Part shown: piece after piece, positions 7,977 through 19,800 of the stretch
Numbering within the stretch: the first letter of the stretch is position 1
How the letters are laid out: every line of letters starts with the position of its first letter
Source of the DNA: Nigrospora sphaerica
Lineage: Eukaryota > Ascomycota > Sordariomycetes > Amphisphaeriales > Apiosporaceae
Reading direction: 5' to 3'
Length of the DNA stretch: 64,000 nt
NCBI GenBank assembly: GCA_018287875.1
Contig: JAGVVL010000015.1
Span: forward strand, 3,720,001 to 3,784,000
Translations under genes and position numbers: made by a program
The notes under the pieces: generated by a model
What the model saw: the letters and a program-made list of their open reading frames with translations, nothing else
Databases searched by the model: none
What the model was told of the DNA's origin: nothing

Positions 7977-10900
7977 CTAGCTGATAAGCTGATTCGCAAG
8001 CTGGAACATGCCTAGCCTTCCCGAGCGGAGTAGCCATCTTGCGATAATCCCAGCTTTTCCTGGCGTGTCTAGCATCCTGTCTGTGTCGATCGGCTCTCCT
8101 AGAGCTTGGACGAGATGCTCTCGTCTTTCTCTCTCCCTTGGGCAGAAAACGAGGATATGTCGGACGGTCTCCTGCCCTGACCGCAGACGCACCATGGGCT
8201 GTCGAAGCCTGGAACCTTGCGCTTGAAAAGGAAGTCTCGCAGCCCAATCTTGCCAGTCCTCGCTTGGACGAGGATGGAGCTCTCTGCCTTATGGAGTCCC
8301 CTATGGAGCTTAAGGACGTGCTTGTCTGGCGGCATCTTAGTTGCTGCCGGGGCTCGTGCTATTCGATTTTGCTGCGTTTGTTGCCATCTCTGAAGCCAGT
8401 CTCTCTCCTCAGCCTTGTGTGCTGAGTCTCCAGCTAGCCATTCGTCTAGCCACCTCTTACGATTAGGAGCGTCGGGGCCTTTCGGTCTACGCCGGCGAGT
8501 CGGTCTTGTTAGGATCCATCTAGCTGCGCTATCACATCTCGCTTGGATGAGTGATGCGATACGCGGCTGTTGGAGCCTCTCTTCCGATGCCGCCACCCTT
8601 CTGTTGAGCCACGTGTCTAAGGGGACACGTAGGCTTCCGTTTCTAGCACTGCGGCAGCCGTGGCTTTGAAAGCTCCTGTGACCTTTCGGAGGCACTCTGT
8701 TTGGACGTCGTTGAGTGCCTTGGCTCTGTTTTTCGAGATCTGGCGGTGCCACTCTGAAGCTCCATAACCTATCGCAGACCGTACGACCGCTGTATAGACT
8801 TGGCGGGCTCGCTGGAGAGACGCGCCCCATGTCGAGCCGGCTATCCGGTTTAGGGCATAGACTTGCGTCGCCATCTTCTTCGATATCGACTGGATATGGA
8901 CGTCCCAGAGGAGACGTCTATCCACCTGGATGCCAAGGACGCGGCAGGAGTCTTCTGGTTCGATTTCGTGACCTTCTAAGGCTATCTTTGTATCCGGACC
9001 TTTCCGTCTTCGAGAGAAGTGGACTAGGTGATATTTCTGGACTGCAAAGGTCATGCCGTGGCTGACTGCCCATTCTTTGCAGACCCTATGAGCAGCTTCT
9101 AGCCGCTCGCAGGTCTGCTCTGGGTTTAAGCCGAAGCCCACGAGGTTTGTGTCGTCTGCGAAGGCTATAGTAGCTATCCCTGGTACAGCGCGGAGGGCCT
9201 TGTAGAGACCGGCTGTATAAAGGCAGAAGAGGATAGGCGATAGGGGTGAGCCCTGCGGGACGCCTGCTGGGACTGGGATCTCGTCCGATTCCTGGCCATC
9301 GAAGAACAGCGTAGTGGACCGGTTAGATAAGAAGCTTCGGATCCAGCTAATAGTCCATATAGGGACCCTCAGCGCTCGCAGGTTAGCGAGGAGCCTTCCA
9401 TGGTCGACGGAGTCGAAAGCGCCTGAGATATCCAGCGATAGAAGGGTTGCTGCACCTCCATGTTTCCAGGCTGTGCGGACTAGGTCCGTTAGCAACCGTA
9501 AGGCTGTTTCCGTGGAGCGGCCTTTCCGGTTGCCCATCTGTTCGTCCGGGAGCAGCCCGTTTTCTTCCGCAAAGCTGGCTAGCCGTTGCGCCAGCAGGCT
9601 CTCGATCACCTTCCCTATGGTGTTAAGTAGCGCGATAGGTCTCCATCCGCCGGCTTGGTGGTACTCGTTTGGCTGCTTTCCTGGTTTCCGGAGGATAACG
9701 GTCACTGCTTTGCGGAACGCTGTTGGATAGTATCCTATACGCCAGCATGCTTCCGCTAAGGAGGCTAAGGCCTGGAAGAGGGCTTTCCTAAGCGCTTAAG
9801 GAATCCGTTCGGAAGCTGGTCTGGCCCAGGTGCTTTCCACTGGCCTGCCTTGCTTAAGACGTCTTGGACCTGCTCCGCTGTCACCTCGCCGTCGATGTCG
9901 AGAGGCGCTGCGAGCCGGTTTGTTATACGGAAGCCGGTATGCATGGCCTTAGGGAGAGGGTAAAACCTCTCCCGGAAGGCCTCCGTTTTCTCCTTATGGG
10001 TCGTTGCTTCGCCTCGCGGTGTATGAAGCGTGGGGACGGCTGGAGGTAGCGGCGGTGCGGCTCCTTCGGTTCTGGCCCATCTCGCGATGTTCCAGACGCC
10101 AGCTGGCTGGCTAGAGGCCTCGTGAAGCATGTTTCTCCAGGTCGCTGTCTTTGCAGTGCGGATCGTTTTCTTTTTCGTAAGGGATGCTTGCCGAAGAGCT
10201 CGCCAGGCTGCGTCTGTCCTGTCGGATAGCCATGTTCGCTGGGCTCGTCTCTCCTCCTCTATAGCTTCTTTTATTTCGTGGTTCCACCATGCCTTGCCTC
10301 TCCTCTTAGAGTGGCGGAGGGGGGCAACTAGGTCGGCTATCCGAGTTAGCTCCTTAGTTAACGTTTCGGTGTATCTATCGATTTCCCCCGGTGTCTCGAG
10401 TAGCCCTGGCTGCGGAAGGTGTGTCGCCTCGGCCTTCGCTTGGTTATAGTCAGCTGTTTTCCAGCTGCGCCGTGGCTTGTTCTGGGGGTCGTTTTGAGGT
10501 CCAGCCACGCGTATCACCTGGGGGAGGTGATCGGATCCAGCATATGGGGCGTACCCGTCGTAGGCAGCTCGGAGATCGTCCGTGGCCCACGCCAGGTCGA
10601 TCGTGGAGTCCATGCACCCTCTTCGAGTCCATGTCGGTGTTCCAGGGGGAGTGATAAGCTGGAGTCTCCAGGATTCTGCTAGCTGGAGTAGCTTATCGGC
10701 TGCCTTATGAGGTCGGACGTTGTGTCCTCCCCAGACAGGGTGGTGAACGTTAAAGTCTCCTACGAGGACTGTTCGTCTTAGCTGGGGACCGGTAAGGAGG
10801 GCTTCGATAGCTGGCAGGTCTGATCTGCTAATCGATCCAGGAGGAGGCGAGTATACGCAGATAACTGTTATAGGACCATCTGGTAGCTGGATCGTGATGT

Positions 10901-11161
10901 TGCACCTATCTGATTGCGCCTTATAAGTCCACTGCGCTGGGGGTGCTTCTTATTAATGTAGATGCAAGCTCTGCCTCCCTCGGCGGCATAGAGAAGGTAG
11001 TACGGAGAGGATCTCGGGCAGTAGGTGGTCGGCATGTGTGGGTTTCGCCAGGGCTCTTGGATAGCCAGGATGTCGTACTCTTCGGAGATGGCATCGACTG
11101 CCGGGATCTATGCTTTCTTACTTTTCTGCGTGTTCCAGTGTAGGATCCTTAGCGCTGTCAT
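7977..11161 (-). pseudogene. LINE ORF2: endonuclease-reverse transcriptase, frameshifted (copy A)
   Basis: Encodes an APE-type endonuclease (HWNTQ, AIQEPW, GDFNVHHPVW, GSDHLP), reverse transcriptase (SLDISGAFDSVDH, PAGVPQGSPLSP, IAFADDTNLVGFG) and a C-terminal zinc site (CVCGQGRETVRHILVFC), the Tad1-type arrangement; no RNase H seen. ATG at 11161 overlaps the ORF1 stop. Frames break at a C run near 10933 (shared by all copies), near 9780 (CCC against CCCC in B and D) and near 8620 (CCCC against CCCCC). Open stretches: 10613-9765, 9705-8617 and 8830-8099. The indels are almost all in homopolymers, so some may be sequencing errors. Confidence 0.9.
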
Positions 11162-12514
11162 GGTCGAGCGTGGATGCTGTTCAGTGTTGACTCCGGTGTT
11201 TCGACGTCCATGTTGTCTGTCTCTTCGTGGGTTCTGCTGCGGGCTCTGCCAGTGCTTCTAGTACGGCAGCTGGTTGCTCGACGCTTCCGCGGCTGTACTG
11301 TCTGCCAGTCCTCGGCTGTTGGCTTAGGGGTTCTTGCGAGGGCAGTGCGAATCCTTTCGGTCTCGTGATATAAGTAGCCTTGGCGATCTGGACCTGCTCC
11401 TGGCGGACTGGACACTCCTTGGACCACGCAGTGTGTGGTCCTCGGCATGCTGGACAGCAGTACCGACTCTTATCCTCGGCTTCTGGGCATTCTTTGTCGT
11501 CATGCTTTGTTGAAGAGCAGAGCCCGCACCTACGTGCGTGGCGGCAGACACGGGCGATATGTCCATAGCGGTAGCAGTGGTAGCACTGCTTAAGCTGGGC
11601 TCCTTCGGCGAAGGGCTCGCATGGATAGTAGCTATACTGCCAAATAAGGCCGTCTCGGCATAGCTGTTCCGCTTGTTGAACCGTGGGTACTGCAATATAT
11701 AGGGCCGTGACCTTCCTAGACGAGGTCTTAGCGTTGCGAGGGAGCTTGGCCTCTAGGACGTCGATAGGGCCGCCGGGCTGGTTCCGGAGTTGGACTCCTA
11801 GCTGCCCTTGGTTCGTCTCTATAGCCTCTTTGTTGATGCCATGGGCCACCACCAGGATCTTTCTCTTCTGGATAGAGGCGTTCTCTCCGAAGGCCTCGGT
11901 AGTCCAGGCCCGGTCGGTTTCCAGCTGTCGCTTCTCTTCTGCTGTCTTGCAGGTAATAGCATAGTCTCCGCTGGGAAGCTTCCGTGCAGCTATTGCTGTT
12001 TCTTTACCTGTTGCTGCGTTAACTTTACGCACGATCTCTTCGTAGGTGCGGCCTTCAGTTCCTGCGGCCTTGACCGTTACCTCCCGTTCGTGTCGAGGAG
12101 GCAGAGTCTTGGCTACCTGGGGGCCCTGGGCGCTGGGGCTGCGGTAAGGGCTGTAGCGGCTACAGCGTACGTCTTAGGAGCTTTGATTTCCTTATAGATA
12201 GCTTGCAGCGTGTTCTCGATAGCATTGATACGTCTTTCGACGCTGGGCTGGTTGTCCGATTCCTTGGCCGCCGTCTCTAGGACCGGAATGGCGGCTTGAA
12301 CCGCTGCGGCTAAGGCCGCAATGTTGACTTCACCAGCTAGGAAGCGTTTAAAGTCGTCTATAGTGCTGCGTATATCCTCTGGACTGCGTCCAGGTGTTGT
12401 AATGCTGTCTGGCGATGGTGTTCTTGAGTCCGGAGGTGACGGCTCGGGGGGTGGGGCGGGCCTATGGCGGCTCCCACCGCCCGCGCTTTGCCTCGAGGGT
12501 GGTGAATCGACCAT
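11158..12514 (-). pseudogene. LINE ORF1: nucleic-acid-binding protein, frameshifted (copy A)
   Basis: RNA-binding partner of ORF2. ATG at 12514 (MVDSPPSRQSAGGG) starts a Pro/Ser-rich N-terminus, followed by a helical stretch and a conserved middle. It ends with consecutive cysteine knuckles: CYHCYRYGHIARVC, CGLCSSTKHDDKEC and CCPACRGPHTAWSKEC. The tail EDWQTVQPRKRR is read in a different frame from the knuckles, so at least two frameshifts occur (near 12110 and near 11400). Its TGA overlaps the ORF2 ATG as ATGA. Unlike the plus-strand copies, this one reads GRQ where they read GR-stop near the end. Confidence 0.85.
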
Positions 12515-12596
12515 TTCTAGGCTAAATGAAGCCCTAGGAACAGTTTCCGGGCTATCCGGTAGCTTATAGAGTCGTGGTTGTGAAGTTATCGCTATG

Positions 12597-14450
12597 TGGG
12601 GTCGGTTTCGAAAAAGTTTTGGTTTGTTCACCTCTTACCAGTATAAAGTCTCCGTACTTTTTCTCTCTCTCTTCACCTTCTCTTTCTTTCAATAACTTCC
12701 TTCATGCTGCCTTAGCTGGCAGCTTCGTTTTGACCTGTGCGCCTTCCGCGTATCTCTCCTCAGCCCTCTTCTCTTTTCTCAAGGTCTTCGTGGTGGTTGT
12801 TCTCGTCTCTTGCAGGCCTCGTGCGTGCTTGCACGCGATCGCGGGGATGGCGTGTAAGAGTTCCGTGCTGTACGGCTTGGTGCCTCTTAGTCAGTTTTCG
12901 GGCACTGCGGGTTCCGACCTGAACGATCCTCTGCAGATTAAGTCCGACGGCGAACTTCCTGCGACTTCGGCTAGTACCCCGCGCGCCTCTCTCGACCTTA
13001 ATACGGACGGTATTTCTAATCCTTGTCTGAACTCGCGAGGTCCCACGCCGGCTCTTATGGAGACCCCTACGCTAGGTAAGCAACGTCATGTGCGGTTCCG
13101 CGAGCCTCTTACTGACGTCCTGCAAGTTCCTACGCCCTCTTTAGCACAGGCTAAGAAACGTGCGCTTGCTAGTCCCGCTTCTGGTAAGAAGCGTGCGAGG
13201 ACCTCGTCTGCGTTTAATAAGAAGCCGACTAAGGCTGAGCTGGTAAGGGAGGTTAAGCAGCTATAGAAGAGCACCTCTCGAGTGAGTGTCTTCTTCGGAT
13301 TTTATAGTGTTTTCGTTTTTAACCCGTGTGGTTAACATTCGGGTCCGTATATCGTTCTAGTTCTCCGTCGCCCTTTATAGGGTGAGCTTAAGGGTCTCGC
13401 TAGTCTTCACGATCCTATATATATCGATTATTTGTCGGCCCTTACAAGGAACCCTGACGATTTCTGTTATCGCCAGACTAACCCTAAGGTAAAGCGCTGT
13501 ACTTATTGTAATTAAGCGAGCGCTTGTTACGTTTCTGTAAGTTTCTCCTCTTTCCTTTTAACGCCTTTAGCAAATCCTGTACTGATTAGTTGGTAGCCGC
13601 CCGACGACATTCCTAATATCGGAAACCTCGTGCGAAACTTAAAAGAGACTGCTAAGGCCTTCAATCCCCACGTCGTTGAAACGAAGCGCGCTTAGGAAAA
13701 CGCGTCTCGTGAGATTACTCGGGCGTTCGCTACGTATCGCGAGGGGTTCCTAGGAGAGAAGTTAAAGGACATTGCGGTTCGCTATGCTGCTCGCGTCGAG
13801 AACGCGCGTAAGGAGGCCGCGGTTCTCGCTTGCTACAATCGTGCACTGGCGACCACTTCCGCTGGCGCTGGGCATTCCCATCCGTCTCTCGCGAGTGGTT
13901 CGACTGCTGCTCTTCCTGAGTCGACCTCGTCGGCCTCTGCGGTCGCCATTCCTTCTAGTCTCGTTACTGCCCTTGTAAGTTATCCCTAAGCTCTGCTCGT
14001 GGACCCTATGTTAACCTTGCGTATAGGAATAGATTTCGTCTTACTTAAGTACTATCGGCAGTACTCTTTAAACTTTCGTTTAAACCTTTTAAGATAAGTC
14101 GTACAGTATACGCGAGTCTATTCAATAGGTGGAGAGGTCGGTTATTGATCTCCAGGATCTTCTTCGTTATTAATAAAGGACTCGTGTATTCTTTATAAGC
14201 GATTCTTACGATAAGGACGAGGCTCTCTTAGGGTCTGGCGCGAGTAGTGAGGGGTCCGTTGCTTCCCCTTTTAAGTTTTATAGCCCCGACTGCCTCTTTA
14301 ATAAATAGGTCGTAGGGATTTCGTTAAGTTAGCGTGGTACTTTTTTTAAAGGTAAAGAGGAATAGTTGTTATACGATAGCTTAGTTCTTGCTTTAATTTG
14401 CAGCCGGTTAAGATAAGGACGGCTTCTCCCTGCTTCCTCCTCTCCTATGT
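12597..14450 (+). pseudogene. Unidentified RIP-damaged plus-strand gene
   Basis: A pyrimidine-rich promoter-like stretch (12660-12790) precedes ATG 12847, which opens a frame to TAG at 13264. It encodes a Ser/Pro/Lys-rich segment (KKRALASPASGKKRAR, KPTKAELVREVKQL). Protein-like segments continue past stops to about 14300: a C-x2-C-x(n)-C patch (RCTYCN near 13500), a charged helical block (AFATYREGFLGEKLKD, RYAARVENARKEAAVL near 13720-13830) and an Asp/Ser-rich block (DSYDKDEALLGSG near 14210). I do not recognise the family; a gag-like or element-associated protein is possible. An upstream in-frame ATG (12574) lies in LINE sequence and was not used. Confidence 0.45.
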
Positions 14451-14550
14451 CCCGTGATACTCGTGTGTACTCGGGTTCGACCTTGTGGGTCTCTTAGTTT
14501 ATTATTACACGTGAGGACTGACAAGTCCGTCGTATAGCTTATAGTTCTCC

Positions 14551-15001
14551 TTAGTGCTCCTCGGCTAGGCCGAACTCGGCTTCGAACTTATCGAGAGCCT
14601 TAGTGTCTTGGAAGTTCTTAAGGGGTTCCCATATAGGTTCCGCGTATCCTTTCTAATAAACGAGGACTTAATAGAATAAGCCTTGTCCTCGTTTCTTTAA
14701 CCGGGCTTATAAAATACGCTTTACCTCCCACTCGTTTTACGACGGGTCGTCTTCGTCGTTAATTAAGGGTGCAGGTTGGGTGTTTAAGGTGACTTACGAG
14801 GGCACTGGGTCTATAAACGCGGGTCTCATTAAGTCCACGTGAAATCTTAGCTAAACTCCTTGAGGGATGTCGAGTTCGTATACATAAGAGCTCACGACCT
14901 TCGTGACAGTGTATTTCGCGTGTAGCTAGGCAAGCTTCTTTAATAGGACGTCGAGTTTGAAGTTCTTTAATAAGAGCCACACTTTATCTCCCACCTTAAC
15001 G
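14551..15001 (-). pseudogene. Gypsy Pol C-terminus with chromodomain (RIP-damaged)
   Basis: Read on the minus strand. It starts with the integrase tail (near 15000, matching 1-180 of the first element). It ends in a chromodomain: NEWEV, ARLKKRGQGLF, LVYxKGYAEPIxEP (x marks stops at expected Trp), then NFQDTKALDKFEAEFG to about 14551. Chromodomains steer chromoviral integration to methylated-histone chromatin. The two stops are TGG-to-TAG type. Confidence 0.8.
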
Positions 15002-15003
15002 TA

Positions 15004-15043
15004 CATGTCAGGTCAGCGGAACATGTGGGTCAACGGAACACTT
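15004..15043 (+). repeat. Left terminal inverted repeat of the pogo/Fot1 element
   Basis: 40 bp, exact reverse complement of 16812-16851. Holds two near-copies of GGTCARCGGAACA, plausible transposase binding sites. Confidence 0.93.
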
Positions 15044-15095
15044 TCTAGCACAATCCCATTAGAATCAGACAATTATATCGCCATAACACCTTAAA

Positions 15096-16758
15096 TCAAT
15101 TCAAACTAATCGTTTCCGACTCTTTAAAGACACCTTTTTCCATTTGACAAGTGCGAGCATTATAACCGGTCTCTCCGCAGGTGCCGCAGCGTTGTCCGCG
15201 AGGTTGAGTCCTCCTTACGCGACTGCTACTTGCATGTGTTTCCTCCTTCAACTGCGTATCGGCGTCCTTTTGATCTAAAATATCTTGTGCCTCTCCAATA
15301 GCTAGTGCTCCTCCATTTCGTATACGCTTTTTCTTTATTTTGCGACGTTTTGCGAGGCTGCTATTCGCCTCTCGGAGGCTGCGGACCTCAGCCTCTAAAA
15401 GGGTAACACGATGCATTGTTGCTACCGCACCCTTCGAAAGCTGGTCAATTGCTAGTAAAATTGGTGTCGGGGAGCTCCCTTGGTGACGGCGGACTCGATT
15501 CGTAATATAATCTGTTTGCGAAGTCGCCTCGGTTGGGTTGTGCGGCGTTTGAGAGGCCCATGGGATGCTTGCTGTTGGGAGGCTGCTAGACGGCGAAGGC
15601 GTCGATAACTTCACGTCGAGCTTCGAGATAACCTTTTCCGGGTTATGAGGGACTAAACCAGCTCCGCGGAACCCAGCCTTGACGTTTTCGGGTATAAAAC
15701 CTTCAAAAACGCGGCCTGGAAAGCGATAAGGAACTCGGCCTTAGTGATATGGTTAACGAGTGACTTCATAAAGGTTTCGATTTCGCGACCGTACGCCCGC
15801 TTCAGTGGCCCAAAACACCCCACGTCAAGTGGCTGGAGTAGATGCGACGAGTGCGGAGGCATAGAGACCGTGATGATGTTCTTCTCTTTATAGAAAGCCT
15901 GGAATTCGGCCGAAACGTGGCTCTCGTGCCCGTCGATCACTAATAGACGATATCGGCCTTTCGCGCGCGACGAGGTATGTTTATCGAAATGCCGAATCCA
16001 GTCCAGGCCTGTCTCATTATCGGTCCATCTATTCTCGGTTGGTTTAATTACCCAATCGCGTGGGAGGGTGCTATCGGAGTACCAATTGGCGAGGTGGTAA
16101 GCACCCTTCACGACGATGAACGGCGGGACACACCAGCCGTCGGAACAGACGCCTTGGATTACGGTAACCCATTCGCGATTGCCAGGCTGGACCTTCTTTC
16201 GTTTGCCGTTACGGTCGGCGCCCGTGACGACTATAGTGGACGCGATCTGGCCCATCATAAAGCCGGTCTCGTCGAAGTTGTAGATATCCTCGTCCTGGAT
16301 GCCGTACTTGGCCTTAATATTCTGCAAAGACCGAACCAGCCGGCGATCTTCTCAGGGTCTTCGCAAAGGGCCCTCTGGTAGTCGTATACACGCGAAAGAC
16401 GCGTCCGAAGGTCTGGTTGGCGCTTCACGAAGGTCGAGGCCCAACGCGTCCCGACGCGTGACGCGTCACGCGCCTCGGCGATAACATTCGCCATATCTTC
16501 CACGTCAGAGATTCGGGGGGAAAACCCTCGCGCATCTAGGTCGAGAATGTATTGAACAATAGCTTTCTCTTCTAGTTCGGACAGTCGACAACTGCCTGGG
16601 CGGGTATCTTGTCGGGCGCGTCTGCCGTTCATCCGGCTATGGAGAGTGGTTAGAGAAACCTGGAAGATCTTAGCGGCTTTGCGAAGACTTAAACTAGGAG
16701 TCTTCTGAATCGCTTAAACCGCTAGAATAATCTGCGACTCGCTCGAAGTGTTTCTCAT
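15096..16758 (-). pseudogene. pogo/Fot1 transposase (CENP-B HTH, DDE_1), lightly broken
   Basis: Cut-and-paste transposase of about 550 codons. N-terminus: helix-turn-helix (LRKAAKIFQVSLTTLHSRMNG) and CENP-B-like DNA-binding region (ELEEKAIVQYILDLDARGF). Catalytic core: NFDETGFMMG (first D, near 16270), LVIDGHESH (second D, near 15930), then SSHLLQPLDVGCFGPLK (near 15830). C-terminus: coiled-coil (TLLEAEVRSLREANSSL) and a CCHC-like knuckle CGTCGETGYNARTC, again with Tyr at the His position. Lesions: TAA at 16714-16716 (fits CAA to TAA), a frameshift near 16325, and one missing T in a T run near 15705. ATG at 16758 was chosen because the HTH begins just after it. Confidence 0.88.
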
Positions 16759-16811
16759 GATTTGTTATAAAGTAAAGCGCGGTTAAAGTTGGGGAGGTGG
16801 GAATTTGCAGG

Positions 16812-16851
16812 AAGTGTTCCGTTGACCCACATGTTCCGCTGACCTGACATG
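16812..16851 (-). repeat. Right terminal inverted repeat of the pogo/Fot1 element
   Basis: Exact inverted match to 15004-15043; followed by TA at 16852-16853. Confidence 0.93.
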
Positions 16852-16853
16852 TA

Positions 16854-19800
16854 CGTTATACTCAGGGGCGGCGGACCTCTTACGGTTTACGAACCGTTCT
16901 TGCGATTATTACGCGGCTACTATAGCGGCTTATATAAAGTCGTTCGCGTCCTTTAATCTTTACATAAATTTTTCTGCTCTCGTATGCGGGTCCTGTGTGT
17001 TCCTTATAAGGGCCTCGGTCGTCTGTATAGGGTCGATATAGTAGCCGTGTAAGAGGAAAAACGGGCTCACCCTTATAGGAGCGGTGTCCCTATTGTTAAT
17101 TGCTAGCTGTGCTCTTAAAAGTAACTCGGCCTAGTCGTGTTAGGACAGTGCGGTGTATATACGAAGGTAGGCGAGTACTTCCTAGTTTGCTCACTCGGTC
17201 GCTCCGTTTATCTCAGGGTGGAAGGTTGTGCTTAGCCTCTGGTCTATTCGGGTAAGCTAGCATAGTCGAGTCTAGAAACGGCCTGTCCAGTTCGAGCCTC
17301 GGTTGCTTATGAGGGCTCTTAGGAACCCGTGGAACCTCTAAAAGGAACTTAGGAATCTCTCGGCGTAAGCTTCCGCTTCTATCGTTGTCATCGCCTTTAA
17401 GGTGACTTCCTTTAAGAGGCGGTCAGTGATCACCATTAAGAAGCTTAGGTCGGATTCGCGTAACACTAGGAGATCCGTTATAAAGTCGATCGAGACTTTA
17501 AAGTGGAAACATTCTAGGACTGGTAGGGGTTTTAGGAGCCCTTTCCGCGTATCCCGCCAGACTCGTTTTCTTCCGTATATGTCGCAGTTTCGAAGGAACT
17601 GCCGAACGTTTTGCGAAAGTCCCGGCTAAAAGAACTTCCTACTTAATATTACGATCGTGCTATCCTGTCCCGGATAGCCTGAGGTGTAAGAGTCGTGCGC
17701 GTTCTAGATAAGTGCTGTCTTAAGGGGTTTATAGGAGGTGATCCAGAGCCTCTTATAGTAAGTTAACCTGTTAAATTCATCGAGGTGGCATTCGGATATC
17801 GACACAGTCCCTTTAAGTTCCGGGCTGAACGCTTATACGTTGCTCTTTAAGTCTTGAGTCATTTAATAGTAGGTTTCGTCGAGGGGGATTGCGTCGTTTT
17901 ATAGTTGTTGGAGATTCTTGTAAGCGAAATATTCGTCGCTTAAGGGAAATTGTTGGCCTTTAACGGATAGGAAGCCTATGCTAAGGTCTCCATCCTCCTT
18001 CCCTTCCCTCCTACAGGGCTCGCGGGTATCTCCGTCGTCTTTAATAAGCTGCTGGAAATAACCTTTATACTGTTCGTCCTTGTATCCTTCGGGCTCGTCC
18101 TACTCTTGTCGAGATAGTGCATCCGGGTGCTCAGCGAGTTTTCCGGGTCTATATTGTAGTTTATACGAGAATCTCTTAAGGATTAGGGCCCATTGTGCTT
18201 GCCTTTCGGTAAGTTGTCGTGCCGTTCGGAAGTATTCGAGGTTCTTATAGTCTGTGAGTATCTCGAATAGTTCTCTCACGCTTCGTAGTATACCGTCCCA
18301 CGCTTTTAAGCTATCTACTATTACGAGTAGCTCCTTATCGTGGATTTCGTAATTGAATTCTGTAGGGTTTAGTTTTCTCGAGTGGTAGGCCACTGGGTAT
18401 AGTATACTGTTCTCACGAAACTACGATAAGCAACCTCCAAGGCTATAGCCTGAGTTGTCACGGGGTGGACCGTGACAGACCGTACCGGCATAGGGCAGCC
18501 TCTGAGACATCCTAAACTGGCTACGGATTAGTCGTCCCGTGATGGAGTTCTATTAAGACCGCTCAGTACGGACCTCCGTTGGGGATTTAGATAAGAAGTC
18601 TGCGACCGAGAAGACTTCAGTTGTAGCTCTCCAAGCTACGTCCTGTCTGCTAGCCTGACCTGTACCGAACAGAATAGGAACCTGGACCTGTAGCATAGAA
18701 CCTGAATCGACTCCATTGCCTGCCTGCCTGACCGCACCTTGACATGAGTAGTCAGTCTCCACCACTGTTGGTTTATCTGGGTCCCATTGTGATAGTATAG
18801 GGGCAGTGGTGAAGGTCCTTTTAAGGTTCTCGAACGCCTCTTATTAAGGTTTGTTCTATTCGAATAGGGTTCCTTTCTTTATAAGCGTAACTAGCGGCCT
18901 AGTGACTTCTACGTAGTTTAAGATAAAGGTTCGATAAAAGTTCGCAAACCCAAGGAAACTGCGAACTCCTTTTAAGGTCCTTAGGCGTTCCTATATGTTA
19001 ATCGCGTGGACTTTGTTAGGGTCCATCTTTATACCCCGGCTGGCTTAGATAATAAACCCGAGGTATTTCGTCTTCGTCACTACGAATTCGCACTTATTAA
19101 GGTCGAGTCCTAAGCCTGCATCTTATAGGCGGTCGAGGACTTTCTTAACCTCTCTTAGGTGGTCCTCTCGGGACCCTGATAAGTATATTAAGACGTCGTC
19201 TATATACGCTAAATAGGAATAGTCGAGTAAGTCCCTTAGCACGTGGTTAATATACCTCTGGAAGGTGGCTAGTGCTCCTGCTAAGCCGAAGGGGGTTACG
19301 AGCCACTTGTAAAGCCCGAACCGAGTTCGGAATGCTGTCTTCCACTCTTCACCCGCTGCGATCCTTATCTTATGGAACGCGGCTCGCACGTCTAGTTTTG
19401 TGAACCAGCGGGCTTTTGCGAGCGTCGTGAGGGTTTCCTAAATTAAGGGGAGCGGATAGCTGTTTTATTTCGTGATTACGTTGATTCCCTTAAAGTCGCA
19501 GTAGAACCGGAGGCCTCCGCCGGGTTTCTTCACGAATAGGACTGGCGCGCCCTTTAAGGAGCTGCTTACATAGATGTAGTTCTTATCTAAGAGGTCTGTG
19601 AGCGTCTTTCAGAGCACGAGGAGTTCCTCTCGAGATATTCTATATAGTAGTCCTTAAGGGACCTCTGCTTCCTTCCCATTGGCATCTTTTTACAGAGGTA
19701 TAATATGGTCCACTCCTGGCCTATATAGGGGTAAGCTTTCGTCTAAGACTGGATTAAATAGGTCTTTCTACTCTCGTAGCTTTCTTAGGAGCTTCTTATA

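Larger units (their letters stand above)
7785..12596 (-). mobile_element. Tad-like LINE (non-LTR retrotransposon), copy A
   Basis: Minus-strand LINE of about 4.8 kb with ORF1 (12514-11158), ORF2 (11161-7977), a short 3' UTR and an (AAT)n tail at 7806-7785. Homology with the three plus-strand copies starts at ACATAGCGATAAC and runs to the tail, so all four have the same 5' limit. The sequence is GC-rich and shows little RIP damage. Several single-base indels break the reading frames. The 5' flank (from 12597) and 3' flank (7694-7784) do not look like two halves of one target; see findings. Confidence 0.93.
15004..16851 (-). mobile_element. pogo/Fot1-type (Tc1-mariner superfamily) DNA transposon
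   Basis: 1,848 bp with perfect 40-bp terminal inverted repeats (CATGTCAGGTCAGCGG...) at 15004-15043 and 16851-16812, flanked by TA at 15002-15003 and 16852-16853, the target duplication expected for this superfamily. Within each TIR the motif GGTCARCGGAACA occurs twice, 16 bp apart. It carries one transposase gene on the minus strand. Insertion is inside the Gypsy element's integrase C-terminal region; removing it and one TA restores alignment with 150-190 of the first element. Confidence 0.95.

Noticed and set aside
12574..12846. N-terminal extension of the unidentified plus-strand gene
   Set aside because: It begins in LINE sequence and encodes a Leu/Ser/Phe-rich stretch over a pyrimidine-rich promoter-like region; ATG 12847 is a better start.
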